Shown here one piece after another: positions 44,305-53,062 of a DNA stretch of 64,000 nucleotides. A model generated the notes under the pieces. The model was not told the DNA's origin, searched no databases, and saw only the letters and a program-made list of their open reading frames with translations. Location of the stretch: the NCBI GenBank assembly GCA_002281535.1, contig NCGD01000010.1:27395-91394 (forward strand), in the 5' to 3' direction. The first letter of the stretch is position 1. Each line of letters starts with the position of its first letter. The stretch comes from Sphingomonas sp. 28-63-12 (GTDB lineage Bacteria > Pseudomonadota > Alphaproteobacteria > Sphingomonadales > Sphingomonadaceae). The translations under genes were made by a program, and so were the position numbers.

Positions 44305-46538
44305 GCTGGGCTTGCGGTAAACGGCAAGCGCCGCAAACGAAACCCCGCGCTTGCCTGTAGCGCATTGGCGATCGCCGGGGCCACCGCCGGCACCGCCAGT
44401 TCGGCGATCCCTCCGGGTGCCGCTTCGCTGCCAATCAACTCGATCGTGATGTCGGGGCAATCGGCCAGGCGTGGCAAACCGAGATCAGCGAAACTGCGGG
44501 CATCGGCGACATTTTCGGTAAAGCCCGTCGATCCGCCCAGTGCCGCTGCCATGCCGAAGATCAGCCCGCCTTCGATCTGCTGCCGGACGATATCGGGGTT
44601 GATCTGCCGGCCGCAATCAACCGCGGCGACCAGTCGATCGACCACGGGCTGCTGGCCATCCTCGAAATGCGCCTCCGCCAGCACCGCGATATGGCTGCCG
44701 CGAAAGCTGTGACAGGCGATACCCTGTGCGCTGCCGGGCACCCCGCCCTCCCAGCCGCCCAGCGCCGCCGCGGTCGACAGGCAGCGGACCAGCCGTGGTT
44801 CGGCGGTGATCGAGACGCGGAACGACAAGGGCTCGGTGCCCGCGACATGGGCGAGCTCGTCGAGAAAACATTCGGTGAAAAAGGCAGTGTAACTGTGCGC
44901 GCCCGATCGCCAATGGCCAGTCGGCACCCCGATTTCGGTGGGGTGATGGTCGATTGCGTAATTGGGAAAGCGATAGAAGGGCAGCGCCCCGGCCACGGCA
45001 TAAGGATCGCCCGTTCCCTGCAACGCCAGCGCGGCGCGGATCGCGGGATCGCCAACGGTCAGCCGGTCGGCAATCTCGCGCCCGGTGTTGGGGGCAGCAA
45101 TCTTGGCAAGCCAGCCCATGATCGAGCCGTTGGGGCCGAGCCGCGCGGTTAACCGCGCTGCCGCCGGCGGGCGGAATCGATCGTGCAGCAAATCTTCATA
45201 GCGCGACCAGACCAGCTGGACGGGTCGCTTCATCTGCTTGGCAAGAACCGCTGCCTGTTCGGCCACGAGATGCTCAAGATTGGCGCCGAACGAGCCGCCG
45301 ATCAGCATCGGGTGAACAATTACCGACTCCTCAGACAGGCCGATCGCCGCTGCGGCGGCGGCGCGCGCCCGGCCCGGCGCCTGGGTCGGCAGCCAGAGTT
45401 CAAGCCGCCCCTGATCGAGCCGCGCGGTTGCCGTCATCGTTTCGAGCGGCGCGTGCGGGGCGAGCCCGACGCGGTAATCGGCAGTGACAACCTGCGCGCC
45501 CTTGAACACGCCGGCCAGATCACCCTGCGCCGCCATGCGCTGCCCGGGTCCGGCCAGCGCCGCGTTGAGCGCCGCTTCGATGCTGTCGCTGTTGATCAAC
45601 GCCCCGCGCGTCGCAAAGGTCGGGACAAGCGCATCGAGCGCGCGATTGGCCGCCCACCAGTTATTGGCCACCGCCGCGACCCAACGATCGGTCGTCACGA
45701 CAGCAAGCACACCGCGAATCCGGTCCGCCGCCGCGCGGTTGACCTTGACCAGCCGGCTGTCGCCGATCGGTCCCTGGCGGATCGCCGCAAACACCATATC
45801 GGGCAAACGAATATCGCCGGCGAAATTAGCCGATCCATCGACCTTTGACGGCACATCGAGCCGTGGCAGCGACTGACCCGACAAGCGCCGGGCATTGCCC
45901 TCACGCAGCGGCAATGTTTCGGGCAAATATTCCCCCGCCGCAGCCGCCGCGAGCTCACCGAAGCGCAACCTTTGCTTGCCGTGAATGACGAAGCCGGCCT
46001 CAGTCGAACATTGCTCCCACGCTACGCCCCAGCGCCGCGCGGCCGCCTTGCATAGCAGCACCCGGCCGGCCGCTCCGGCCTGGCGCAGATCGCCCTCAAA
46101 ATTACGAATCGAGCTCGAACCGGCGGTCAGCACCAGCGCCGTGCGCGTCGCATGACTCTGCCTGAGCGCATCAGGCACATCGGCGAACACGCCTTCAAAC
46201 AACTCGGCAGCGCCCAATTCATTGGCATAAAGCGGATTGAGCGGGGCCGGCTCCACCCCAACCGTCCGCCAATCAGCCCCAAGTTCATCGGCAACGATCT
46301 GCGGCATCGTCGTATAGACACCCTGGCCATGTTCCGCCTGCGGCACGGCGACCGTGACATGGCCGTCCTCGCCGATCTTGAGCCAGGCACCAAACACGGT
46401 TTCGCCGGGGGCAGCGGTGAGGTTGGGCAGATATTTGCGCGGCCAAAGCGACCAGGCAACTAACAGCCCAGCCCCTGCCCCGCCGCCGATCAGCAGCGTG
46501 CGCCGATTTATCTTGTCGCTGATCCCGCCAATGGCCAT
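44301..46538 (-). CDS. Orphan molybdopterin hydroxylase large subunit (IorB-like)
   Basis: A 745-residue protein of the xanthine-oxidase family, resembling isoquinoline 1-oxidoreductase beta subunits and aldehyde oxidoreductases. A twin-arginine-like signal (NRRTLLIGGGAGAGLLVAW) suggests Tat export. Molybdopterin-cofactor motifs include VPQAEHGQGVYT, IGGSFGANLEH, and the C-terminal QQIEGGLIFGMAAAL. These enzymes normally pair with a small 2Fe-2S subunit; no such gene is adjacent. The stop overlaps the hemH start. A gene cluster partner may lie elsewhere. Confidence 0.8.
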   Translation of the reverse strand: MAIGGISDKINRRTLLIGGGAGAGLLVAWSLWPRKYLPNLTAAPGETVFGAWLKIGEDGHVTVAVPQAEHGQGVYTTMPQIVADELGADWRTVGVEPAPLNPLYANELGAAELFEGVFADVPDALRQSHATRTALVLTAGSSSIRNFEGDLRQAGAAGRVLLCKAAARRWGVAWEQCSTEAGFVIHGKQRLRFGELAAAAAGEYLPETLPLREGNARRLSGQSLPRLDVPSKVDGSANFAGDIRLPDMVFAAIRQGPIGDSRLVKVNRAAADRIRGVLAVVTTDRWVAAVANNWWAANRALDALVPTFATRGALINSDSIEAALNAALAGPGQRMAAQGDLAGVFKGAQVVTADYRVGLAPHAPLETMTATARLDQGRLELWLPTQAPGRARAAAAAAIGLSEESVIVHPMLIGGSFGANLEHLVAEQAAVLAKQMKRPVQLVWSRYEDLLHDRFRPPAAARLTARLGPNGSIMGWLAKIAAPNTGREIADRLTVGDPAIRAALALQGTGDPYAVAGALPFYRFPNYAIDHHPTEIGVPTGHWRSGAHSYTAFFTECFLDELAHVAGTEPLSFRVSITAEPRLVRCLSTAAALGGWEGGVPGSAQGIACHSFRGSHIAVLAEAHFEDGQQPVVDRLVAAVDCGRQINPDIVRQQIEGGLIFGMAAALGGSTGFTENVADARSFADLGLPRLADCPDITIELIGSEAAPGGIAELAVPAVAPAIANALQASAGFRLRRLPFTASPA

Positions 46539-46575
46539 CGCCCCGCTCTATCGCGGGTAATCGGCGGGCGCCAGA

Positions 46576-48288
46576 TCAAGCCGCAGCGGATTCGGTCACA
46601 TAAATCGATCGATAGGCTGCGCGCAGCGACACCTTGTCGATCTTTTCGGTGCCGAGCCTTGGCAGCGGCGCCTCGGCGATCCAGATCCGGCGCGGCACCT
46701 TGAACGCCGCGATCCGGGCGGACAGAAATTCGCACAAGGCTTCGGCGTCCATCACCTCGCCGGCGCGGATATGGACGACGGCCCCCGGCACCTCGCCGAA
46801 GCGCTCATCGGGCAGGCCGAACACCGCCGCCTCGGCGACATGGGGGTTTTCATACAGAGCGGCCTCGACCTCCTGGCACGAGATATTCTCGCCGCCGCGG
46901 ATGATGATGTCCTTTTTGCGATCGACGATGAACAGATAGCCAGCCTCGTCGAGATAGCCGATGTCGCCGGTCAGGAAAAAGCGATCCTCGGTAAAGGCCT
47001 CGCGCGTCGCCTCGGGCCGGCCCCAATATTCCTTGAAGTTGCAGATAGATCGGATCGCGACTTCGCCGCGCTCGCCCTGCGGCACCGACCGGCCGGCACC
47101 ATCCAGGATTGCAAGATCGACCAGTGGCGCCGACGCGCGCCCGGTTGAATTGGGCTTGGCGAGATAGTTGCTGCGAAAATTGCCGCAGCCGATGCCGTTG
47201 GTCTCGGTCAAGCCATAACCGAGCAAGGGCGCCGAGCCGCCCATTTCCTCATTCAGACGGCGGACATGCTCGACCGGGCGCGGGGCCCCGCCAGCGGCGA
47301 AATCGGTAACGGTCGACAAATCATAGCTCGGCCGCTTCGGATGGGTCAGAATCTCGAAACTCATCAGCGGCACGCCAACAAAATAGGTGATTTTTTCCTT
47401 TTCGATCAGCCGCATCGCTTCTTCGGCATCCCATTTCGGCATCAGCACCAGCTTGCGCCCCATGGCAAAGCTCTGCAGGAAAACCGGCACTTCCGCCGTG
47501 ACATGAAACAGCGGTACATTCAGCAACGTGGCATGTTGGGTCGTTACCGGCTTGCCATCCTCAGTCGAGATGCCGAGCATCATCAGCGCACTGACCAAAT
47601 AGTTGAACACCGCCTGGATCACCGCGCGGTGATCCGAGAGCGCGCCCTTGGATTGGCCGGTTGAGCCGCTGGTGAACAGGATCGTCGCATTGTCGTCGCC
47701 GCGCAGCATTGGCAGCGTCGTCGCCGCGCTGCCGCCCCGGGCAAACAACGGCGCCAGCGCCTCGCCGAGCGGCAGCCTGTCGTCGATCGCGATCACCGCG
47801 GCGCTAAGGCCGGTCGCCTCCTCTAGCCGCTGCGCACGCGGCGCATCGGCGAACACCAGCCCACACGTCACATCGTCAATTGCGCCCGCCAGCTCGGCGG
47901 TCTGCCACCAGCCGTTGAGCAGCGTCGCGACACCGCCGGCCATGATAATGCCCATATACAACGCGATCCAGGAGGGCGAATTGCGCATCGCGATGCCGAC
48001 CCGGTCGCCCGGCTTGACGCCGCAGCCATCGACCAGCGCGCGCGCCACTTGCTGCGCAATCGCGAAGACCTCGGCAAAGGTCAGCCGCTCGTCGCCGGCG
48101 ACCAGAAAGGTCTTGTCGGCATTTTCCTGGCAGAAATGGGCAAAATAATAGCTCAGCGCCGGCGGGGCGACCGCGATGGTCGGGTAGGTGCGCCCCTGCA
48201 GTTCGACCGGGACCACCGGCATCTGCCCGCCCAGGCTGGTCAGCGCGGCGATGCCCTTGTCGATTCGGCGGTCCAGCTCGCTCGGCAT
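46576..48288 (-). CDS. AMP-dependent acyl-CoA synthetase
   Basis: A 570-residue adenylate-forming enzyme. The phosphate-binding P-loop is [13 protein letters not shown], the adenine motif [13 protein letters not shown], hinge and A8 region [28 protein letters not shown], and the C-terminal Lys in [10 protein letters not shown]. Length and motifs match class I acyl-CoA ligases for medium or long acyl chains or aromatic acids; substrate is unknown. It precedes the orphan Mo-hydroxylase by 37 bases and could be co-transcribed with it and hemH. Confidence 0.93.
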   Translation of the reverse strand: MPSELDRRIDKGIAALTSLGGQMPVVPVELQGRTYPTIAVAPPALSYYFAHFCQENADKTFLVAGDERLTFAEVFAIAQQVARALVDGCGVKPGDRVGIAMRNSPSWIALYMGIIMAGGVATLLNGWWQTAELAGAIDDVTCGLVFADAPRAQRLEEATGLSAAVIAIDDRLPLGEALAPLFARGGSAATTLPMLRGDDNATILFTSGSTGQSKGALSDHRAVIQAVFNYLVSALMMLGISTEDGKPVTTQHATLLNVPLFHVTAEVPVFLQSFAMGRKLVLMPKWDAEEAMRLIEKEKITYFVGVPLMSFEILTHPKRPSYDLSTVTDFAAGGAPRPVEHVRRLNEEMGGSAPLLGYGLTETNGIGCGNFRSNYLAKPNSTGRASAPLVDLAILDGAGRSVPQGERGEVAIRSICNFKEYWGRPEATREAFTEDRFFLTGDIGYLDEAGYLFIVDRKKDIIIRGGENISCQEVEAALYENPHVAEAAVFGLPDERFGEVPGAVVHIRAGEVMDAEALCEFLSARIAAFKVPRRIWIAEAPLPRLGTEKIDKVSLRAAYRSIYVTESAAA

Positions 48289-48355
48289 ATTTCTCTCTCC
48301 ACTTGGTCTTATCGCCCGACCCCCTTATGGAAGCTCTGCAGCCTGGGGAAAAGCC

Positions 48356-49216
48356 TTGATCCTGTCGACCGTAGCCGAGCATATCCATTTTACCGATCTG
48401 GGATTGAACGACACGATCTTCCGGATCGGGTGGTTCAGTCTGAAATGGTATTCGATTTCCTATATCGCCGGCATCATCGTCGGCTGGTGGTATCTGTTGA
48501 AACTGGTCGCTCAGCCCGGGGCACCGATGGCGCGGCGGCATGTCGATGACCTGATTTTCTATGCGACGCTCGGCATAATCCTGGGCGGGCGGATCGGCTA
48601 TGTGCTGTTCTATCAGCCCGCAATGCTGCTGACACCGCTGCAGGTTTTCCGGCTGTGGGACGGCGGGATGTCGTTCCACGGGGGCGTGATCGGCACCTCG
48701 GTGGGCATCATCCTGTTTGCCCGCGCCCACAAGCTCAATTGGTTGCGCGTGCATGATTATATCGCCTGCGCGACACCGTTCGGGCTGTTCTTCGGCCGGC
48801 TCGCCAATTTCGTGAATGGTGAGCTTTATGGCAAGCCGAGCAACGCGCCCTGGGCGATCATCTTCCCGCGCACCGGCGACGATATCGCGCGCCATCCCAG
48901 CCAGCTTTATGAGGCCGGGCTGGAAGGCGTGCTGCTGTTCGCGCTGCTGTGGTTCTGCTTCTGGCGCACCAAGATGCGGTATGATCCCGGCAAGCTCGTC
49001 GGCATTTTCCTGGCCGGCTATGGCACTGCGCGCTTCATCGTCGAATTTTTCCGCGAACCCGACGAGCAACTGCGCGATTTCGCCACTGCAACCGGGCTGC
49101 ATATGGGCCAGTGGCTGTGCGTGCCAATGCTGATCGGCGGCGGCTATCTGATCGCCACCGCCAAGCGCCGGCGCGAGCGGATAGAGCCGATCGCCGGGAG
49201 CGAAAGCGTCGCCTGA
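48356..49216 (+). CDS. lgt: Prolipoprotein diacylglyceryl transferase
   Basis: A 286-residue integral membrane enzyme that attaches diacylglycerol to lipobox Cys. Family motifs: [25 protein letters not shown] (with the conserved His), [42 protein letters not shown]. Start chosen as TTG at 48356, with GGGGAA ending 5 bases before it; no closer in-frame ATG suits the family length. First of a coupled set with the methyltransferase, acetyltransferase and pgeF genes. Divergent from the acyl-CoA synthetase gene. Confidence 0.95.
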   Translation: MILSTVAEHIHFTDLGLNDTIFRIGWFSLKWYSISYIAGIIVGWWYLLKLVAQPGAPMARRHVDDLIFYATLGIILGGRIGYVLFYQPAMLLTPLQVFRLWDGGMSFHGGVIGTSVGIILFARAHKLNWLRVHDYIACATPFGLFFGRLANFVNGELYGKPSNAPWAIIFPRTGDDIARHPSQLYEAGLEGVLLFALLWFCFWRTKMRYDPGKLVGIFLAGYGTARFIVEFFREPDEQLRDFATATGLHMGQWLCVPMLIGGGYLIATAKRRRERIEPIAGSESVA

Positions 49217-49217
49217 C

Positions 49218-50249
49218 ATGGTGGCTGTAGTGACCGACGCCCCCCTGCCCGAGCGGCTGGCCCGGGCAATCACGCTCGCCGGGCCGATTTCGCTGGCGCA
49301 ATATATGGGGGCGGCCAACGCGCATTATTATGCCACGCGCGATCCGCTCGGCCGCGATTTCACGACCGCGCCCGAGATCAGCCAGATGTTCGGCGAACTG
49401 ATCGGCCTGTGGCTCGCCGATCTGTGGGACCGGGCGGGCCGGCCGGCGGCCGCCTATGTCGAGCTGGGGCCGGGGCGCGGCACGCTGGCGGCCGATGCGC
49501 TGCGCGCAATGGCCAAGGCCGGGCTGACGCCCGATGTCCATTTCGTCGAAACCAGCCCAACCCTGCGCGGTGTCCAGGCCGAACGCGTGCCTGGCGCGAT
49601 CTGGCATGACGACACGACCACGTTGCCGGGCGACATCGCGTTGCTGGCGGTCGCCAATGAATTTTTCGATGCGCTGCCGATCCGCCAGCTGGTGCGCAGC
49701 CTCGACAGCTGGCACGAGCGGCTGGTCGCTTGCCAGGACCTGCTGTTCCTGCCGATCGCGGGCAACGCGGTGCCCGAGGCGATCCTGCCACCCGGCTTGC
49801 GCAATGCGCCGCCGGGATCGGTGATCGAGACCTCACCGGCGAGCGTTGCGGTGATGCGTGATCTGGCGGGCCGGATCGCGCGACAGGGCGGGGCGATGCT
49901 GGCGATTGATTATGGCTATGAAGGCCCGGCGATCGGCGACACATTGCAGGCCATGCGCGCCGGCAACTTTGCCAATCCGTTCGACAATCCTGGCGAGCAG
50001 GACCTGACCGCGCATGTCGATTTCGCGACACTCGCCGCCGCTGCCGATGCCGAGGGCGCGCGCGCCTTTGGCCCGGTTGATCAGGGCGCACTGTTGATCA
50101 GGCTCGGCATCGACGCACGCGCCGCTGCGCTTGGCGATGCGGTGCGCGCCGACCGCGATCGGCTGGTAGCGCCCGATCAGATGGGCGGCCTCTTCAAGGC
50201 GATCGCCATCACTGCCCTCGATTGGCCCCAACCTGGCGGCTTTGTATGA
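49218..50249 (+). CDS. MidA/NDUFAF7-like SAM methyltransferase
   Basis: A 343-residue class I methyltransferase (DUF185). Motifs: ISLAQYMGAANAHYYATRDP, GRDFTTAPEISQMFGELIGLW, the SAM loop VELGPGRGTLAADALRAM, ANEFFDALPI, GGAMLAIDYGYEGP. Family members dimethylate an Arg in the NDUFS2/NuoD subunit of complex I or assemble it. It starts one base after lgt stops and its stop overlaps the GNAT gene (ATGA). Confidence 0.88.
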   Translation: MVAVVTDAPLPERLARAITLAGPISLAQYMGAANAHYYATRDPLGRDFTTAPEISQMFGELIGLWLADLWDRAGRPAAAYVELGPGRGTLAADALRAMAKAGLTPDVHFVETSPTLRGVQAERVPGAIWHDDTTTLPGDIALLAVANEFFDALPIRQLVRSLDSWHERLVACQDLLFLPIAGNAVPEAILPPGLRNAPPGSVIETSPASVAVMRDLAGRIARQGGAMLAIDYGYEGPAIGDTLQAMRAGNFANPFDNPGEQDLTAHVDFATLAAAADAEGARAFGPVDQGALLIRLGIDARAAALGDAVRADRDRLVAPDQMGGLFKAIAITALDWPQPGGFV

Positions 50250-50773
50250 CCGACACCTGCATCATTTATCGGGACGCAACGCCTGAGGATGGCCCGGCAC
50301 TCGACACGATGGCCCGCAAAATCTGGCTAGAAACCTTTGAGCATTCGGCCAGCCCGGCCGATATCGCGCTCTATGTCGGTGAAGCCTTTGGCCCGGCAGG
50401 CAAGCTGATCGCCGCACTGGCCGATCCGGCGCATCATTTTCGGCTGGCCTGTGCGGGCGGCGAAATTGCCGGCTATCTCAAATTATCCCCGGTCTGGCTC
50501 GAAACACCCGCGCTGCTCCCTGGCGCGCTGCAACTCAGCCAGCTCTATGTCGCCTCCCGCTTTCACGGCAGCGGCATCGCCCAGACGCTGATGGCCTGGA
50601 CGATCGACACCGCCCGCCATCAAGGCGCGACTGCGCTGGTGCTGACCGTTTGGGAGGATAACGAGCGCGCCAAGCGCTTCTACGATCGCTATGGTTTCGT
50701 CCATATCGGCGATTATGCCTTCCCGACCGGCAACCAGATCGATCGCGACTTGATCATGCAGCTGAGCCTGTGA
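50246..50773 (+). CDS. GNAT-family N-acetyltransferase
   Basis: A 175-residue acetyltransferase with the GNAT acetyl-CoA motif (LYVASRFHGSGIAQTLMAW, R/QxxGxG-like) and a C-terminal VWEDNERAKRFYDRYGF segment typical of the fold. Start ATG at 50246 overlaps the upstream stop (ATGA), while the stop overlaps pgeF GTG. Substrate unknown. Being embedded between a methyltransferase and pgeF gives no hint of function beyond co-expression. Confidence 0.85.
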   Translation: MTDTCIIYRDATPEDGPALDTMARKIWLETFEHSASPADIALYVGEAFGPAGKLIAALADPAHHFRLACAGGEIAGYLKLSPVWLETPALLPGALQLSQLYVASRFHGSGIAQTLMAWTIDTARHQGATALVLTVWEDNERAKRFYDRYGFVHIGDYAFPTGNQIDRDLIMQLSL

Positions 50774-51546
50774 ATGATGTCGAGGTGATTCGCGCCCGGG
50801 CGCTGGGCGCTGTGCCGCACGGCTATCTGGGCCGGCGCGGCGGGGTATCGGCCGGGCTCCATGCCGGGCTGAATGTCGGCGCCGGCTCAACCGATGATGA
50901 AGCTGCGATCACCGCCAACCGGCACCGCGCGGCGGCGGCGGTGCTGCCGGGGGCCGCGTTGGTCACCGTCTTCCAGGTCCATTCGGCCGAGGTGGTGCCG
51001 ATCACCGCGCCGATCGCCTTTGCCGATCGCCCCCGCGCCGATGCGATGGTCACTGACCGGCCCGGCCTGCTGCTCGGCATCCTCACCGCCGATTGTGCGC
51101 CGGTGTTGTTCCTCGATTCGCAAGCGGGCGTCATCGGCGCAGCGCATGCCGGCTGGAAGGGCGCGATCAGCGGCGTTACCGACGCTACCATCACCGCGAT
51201 GGAAAAACTGGGCGCCGATCGCGGCCGAATCGCCGCCGCGATCGGCCCGTGCATCGCCCGCGCCAGCTATGAAGTGGATGACGGCTTTGCCCGTCGGTTC
51301 GAGGCCGACGACCCTGCCAATGAGCGTTTTTTCTCGGCCGGCCGCCCCGGCCATCACCAGTTCGATCTGGAGGCCTATGTCGCCCACCGACTCGCTGCAG
51401 CGGGAGTGACCAGGATCGAGATGCTCGGGCTCGACACCTATGCAGATCCGACGCGCTTCTTCAGCTTTCGGCGCGCGACCCATCACGCCGAACCTGATTA
51501 TGGCCGGCAAATTTCGCTGATTGGCCTGCCCGTCGCTGCCGGGTGA
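50770..51546 (+). CDS. pgeF: Peptidoglycan editing factor PgeF (laccase-domain protein)
   Basis: A 258-residue YfiH-type multicopper-fold protein. Metal ligand motifs HSAEVVPI, TADCAPVLFLD, HAGWKGAISG, IGPCIARASYEV are present. PgeF removes or prevents mis-incorporated residues at the second position of the peptidoglycan stem peptide; older annotations call it polyphenol oxidase. Starts with GTG at 50770 overlapping the acetyltransferase stop (GTGA). Confidence 0.92.
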   Translation: MNDVEVIRARALGAVPHGYLGRRGGVSAGLHAGLNVGAGSTDDEAAITANRHRAAAAVLPGAALVTVFQVHSAEVVPITAPIAFADRPRADAMVTDRPGLLLGILTADCAPVLFLDSQAGVIGAAHAGWKGAISGVTDATITAMEKLGADRGRIAAAIGPCIARASYEVDDGFARRFEADDPANERFFSAGRPGHHQFDLEAYVAHRLAAAGVTRIEMLGLDTYADPTRFFSFRRATHHAEPDYGRQISLIGLPVAAG

Positions 51547-51572
51547 AGGGTCGGCGCTAGCCGGACGACGAT

Positions 51573-51588
51573 AGTATCTATAGAGACT
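51573..51588. repeat. Imperfect 16-bp palindrome upstream of the PLP enzyme gene
   Basis: AGTATCTATAGAGACT is palindromic at 14 of 16 positions and contains a TATAGA that could serve as a -10 element. It is the only structured element in the 76-bp gap between pgeF and the following gene. Confidence 0.35.
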
Positions 51589-51622
51589 AATCGATCCAAA
51601 GCGGCTGCACAGGAGCGCCCCC

Positions 51623-52948
51623 ATGACCGATACACCCGAAGTCGATCTCCCCGGCGCCGCCCCCCGCCGCCACCCCAAGCCCCGGATCGACAAGGTCGGC
51701 GGGCGCAAGCTCAAGCCATCGACGCTGATGATGGGCCATGGCTATGATCCGATGCTCTCGGAAGGGTCGCTGAAGCCACCGATCTTCCTCACCTCGACCT
51801 TCGTCTTCCCCAATGCTGCCGCCGGCAAGCGCCATTTCGAAGGGGTGACCGGCAAGCGCCCGGGCGGCGCCGATGGCTTGGTCTATTCACGCTTCAACGG
51901 CCCCAATCAGGAAATTCTCGAAGACCGGCTCGGGGTCTGGGAGGATGCCGAGGACGCGCTGACTTTTTCGAGCGGGATGTCAGCGATCGCAACCCTGTTC
52001 CTGTCGATGGTCCGCGCCGGCGACACGATCATCCATTCGGGCCCGCTCTATGCGGCTACGGAAACGCTGATTGCGCGCATTCTCGGCCGGTTCGGAGTCC
52101 ATTTCGTCGATTTTCCGGCCGGCGCGACCCGCGCGGAAATCGACGCGGTGATGGCCAAGGCCAACGGCATGGGCCGCGTCGCGCTGATCTATCTGGAAAG
52201 CCCCGCCAACCCGACCAATGCGCTGGTCGATGTCCAGGCGGTCGCCGCTGCCCGCGATGCGGTGTTCGGCGATTCGCCCGACAAGCCGCCGATCGCCATC
52301 GACAACACCTTTCTGGGCCCGCTCTGGTTCCAGCCGCTGCAGCACGGCGCGGACATCGTCGTCTATTCGCTGACTAAATATGTCGGCGGCCATTCCGATC
52401 TGGTCGCCGGCGCGCTGCTCGGCTCGAAGAAACAGATCGAGATGATCCGGCTGATGCGCAACACGATCGGCACGATCACCGATCCCAACACCGCCTGGAT
52501 GCTGCTCCGCAGCCTCGAGACGCTCGAATTGCGCATGACCCGCGCCGGCGAAAATGCCGCCAAGGTCTGCGCCTTTTTACGCAACCATCCCAAGGTCGAG
52601 CGGGTCGGCTATCTCGGCTTTCTTGACTCGACCCCGGGTGATGAACGCCAGGCCGATATCTACAAACGGCACGAGATGGGCCCAGGCAGCACCTTTTCGC
52701 TGTTCCTGAAGGGCGGCGAGCGTGAGAGCTTTGCCTTTCTCGACGCGCTGCGGATCGCCAAGCTCGCTGTATCGCTTGGCGGGACTGAGACGCTGGCCAG
52801 CCACCCGGCGGGCATGACGCATTTGTCTGTGCCCGAAGCACGCAAGGCGGCGCTCGGGATCACCGATAATCTGGTGCGCATCTCGATCGGCGTGGAAGAT
52901 GCCGATGATCTGATCGCCGATTTCGATCAGGCGCTGGCAGCCATCTGA
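51623..52948 (+). CDS. Cystathionine gamma-synthase family PLP enzyme
   Basis: A 441-residue Cys/Met-metabolism PLP enzyme. Motifs: PPIFLTSTFVFPN, YSRFNGPNQEILEDRL, FSSGMSAIATLFLSM, LIYLESPANPTN, AIDNTFLGPLWFQP, and the PLP-Lys in YSLTKYVGGHSDL. A 30-45-residue N-terminal extension and several inserts relative to MetB/MdeA indicate a separate branch of the family, often called cystathionine gamma-synthase-like. Whether the product is cystathionine, methionine cleavage or another sulfur compound cannot be told. Confidence 0.88.
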   Translation: MTDTPEVDLPGAAPRRHPKPRIDKVGGRKLKPSTLMMGHGYDPMLSEGSLKPPIFLTSTFVFPNAAAGKRHFEGVTGKRPGGADGLVYSRFNGPNQEILEDRLGVWEDAEDALTFSSGMSAIATLFLSMVRAGDTIIHSGPLYAATETLIARILGRFGVHFVDFPAGATRAEIDAVMAKANGMGRVALIYLESPANPTNALVDVQAVAAARDAVFGDSPDKPPIAIDNTFLGPLWFQPLQHGADIVVYSLTKYVGGHSDLVAGALLGSKKQIEMIRLMRNTIGTITDPNTAWMLLRSLETLELRMTRAGENAAKVCAFLRNHPKVERVGYLGFLDSTPGDERQADIYKRHEMGPGSTFSLFLKGGERESFAFLDALRIAKLAVSLGGTETLASHPAGMTHLSVPEARKAALGITDNLVRISIGVEDADDLIADFDQALAAI

Positions 52949-53062
52949 ACCCGGCCGGCGATAATAAAAACGCGGCGCATTAAATTGCTGTCATCCCGGC
53001 GTAACCGCGCCGATAGCACAGCCGGGCTAAGGCGCCCGGCATAAAGCTGCACAGGGATTCCC

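Noticed and set aside
51547-51622. SAM-II riboswitch before the PLP enzyme gene
   Set aside because: The 76-bp gap lacks the conserved SAM-II pseudoknot sequences; only an imperfect palindrome is present.
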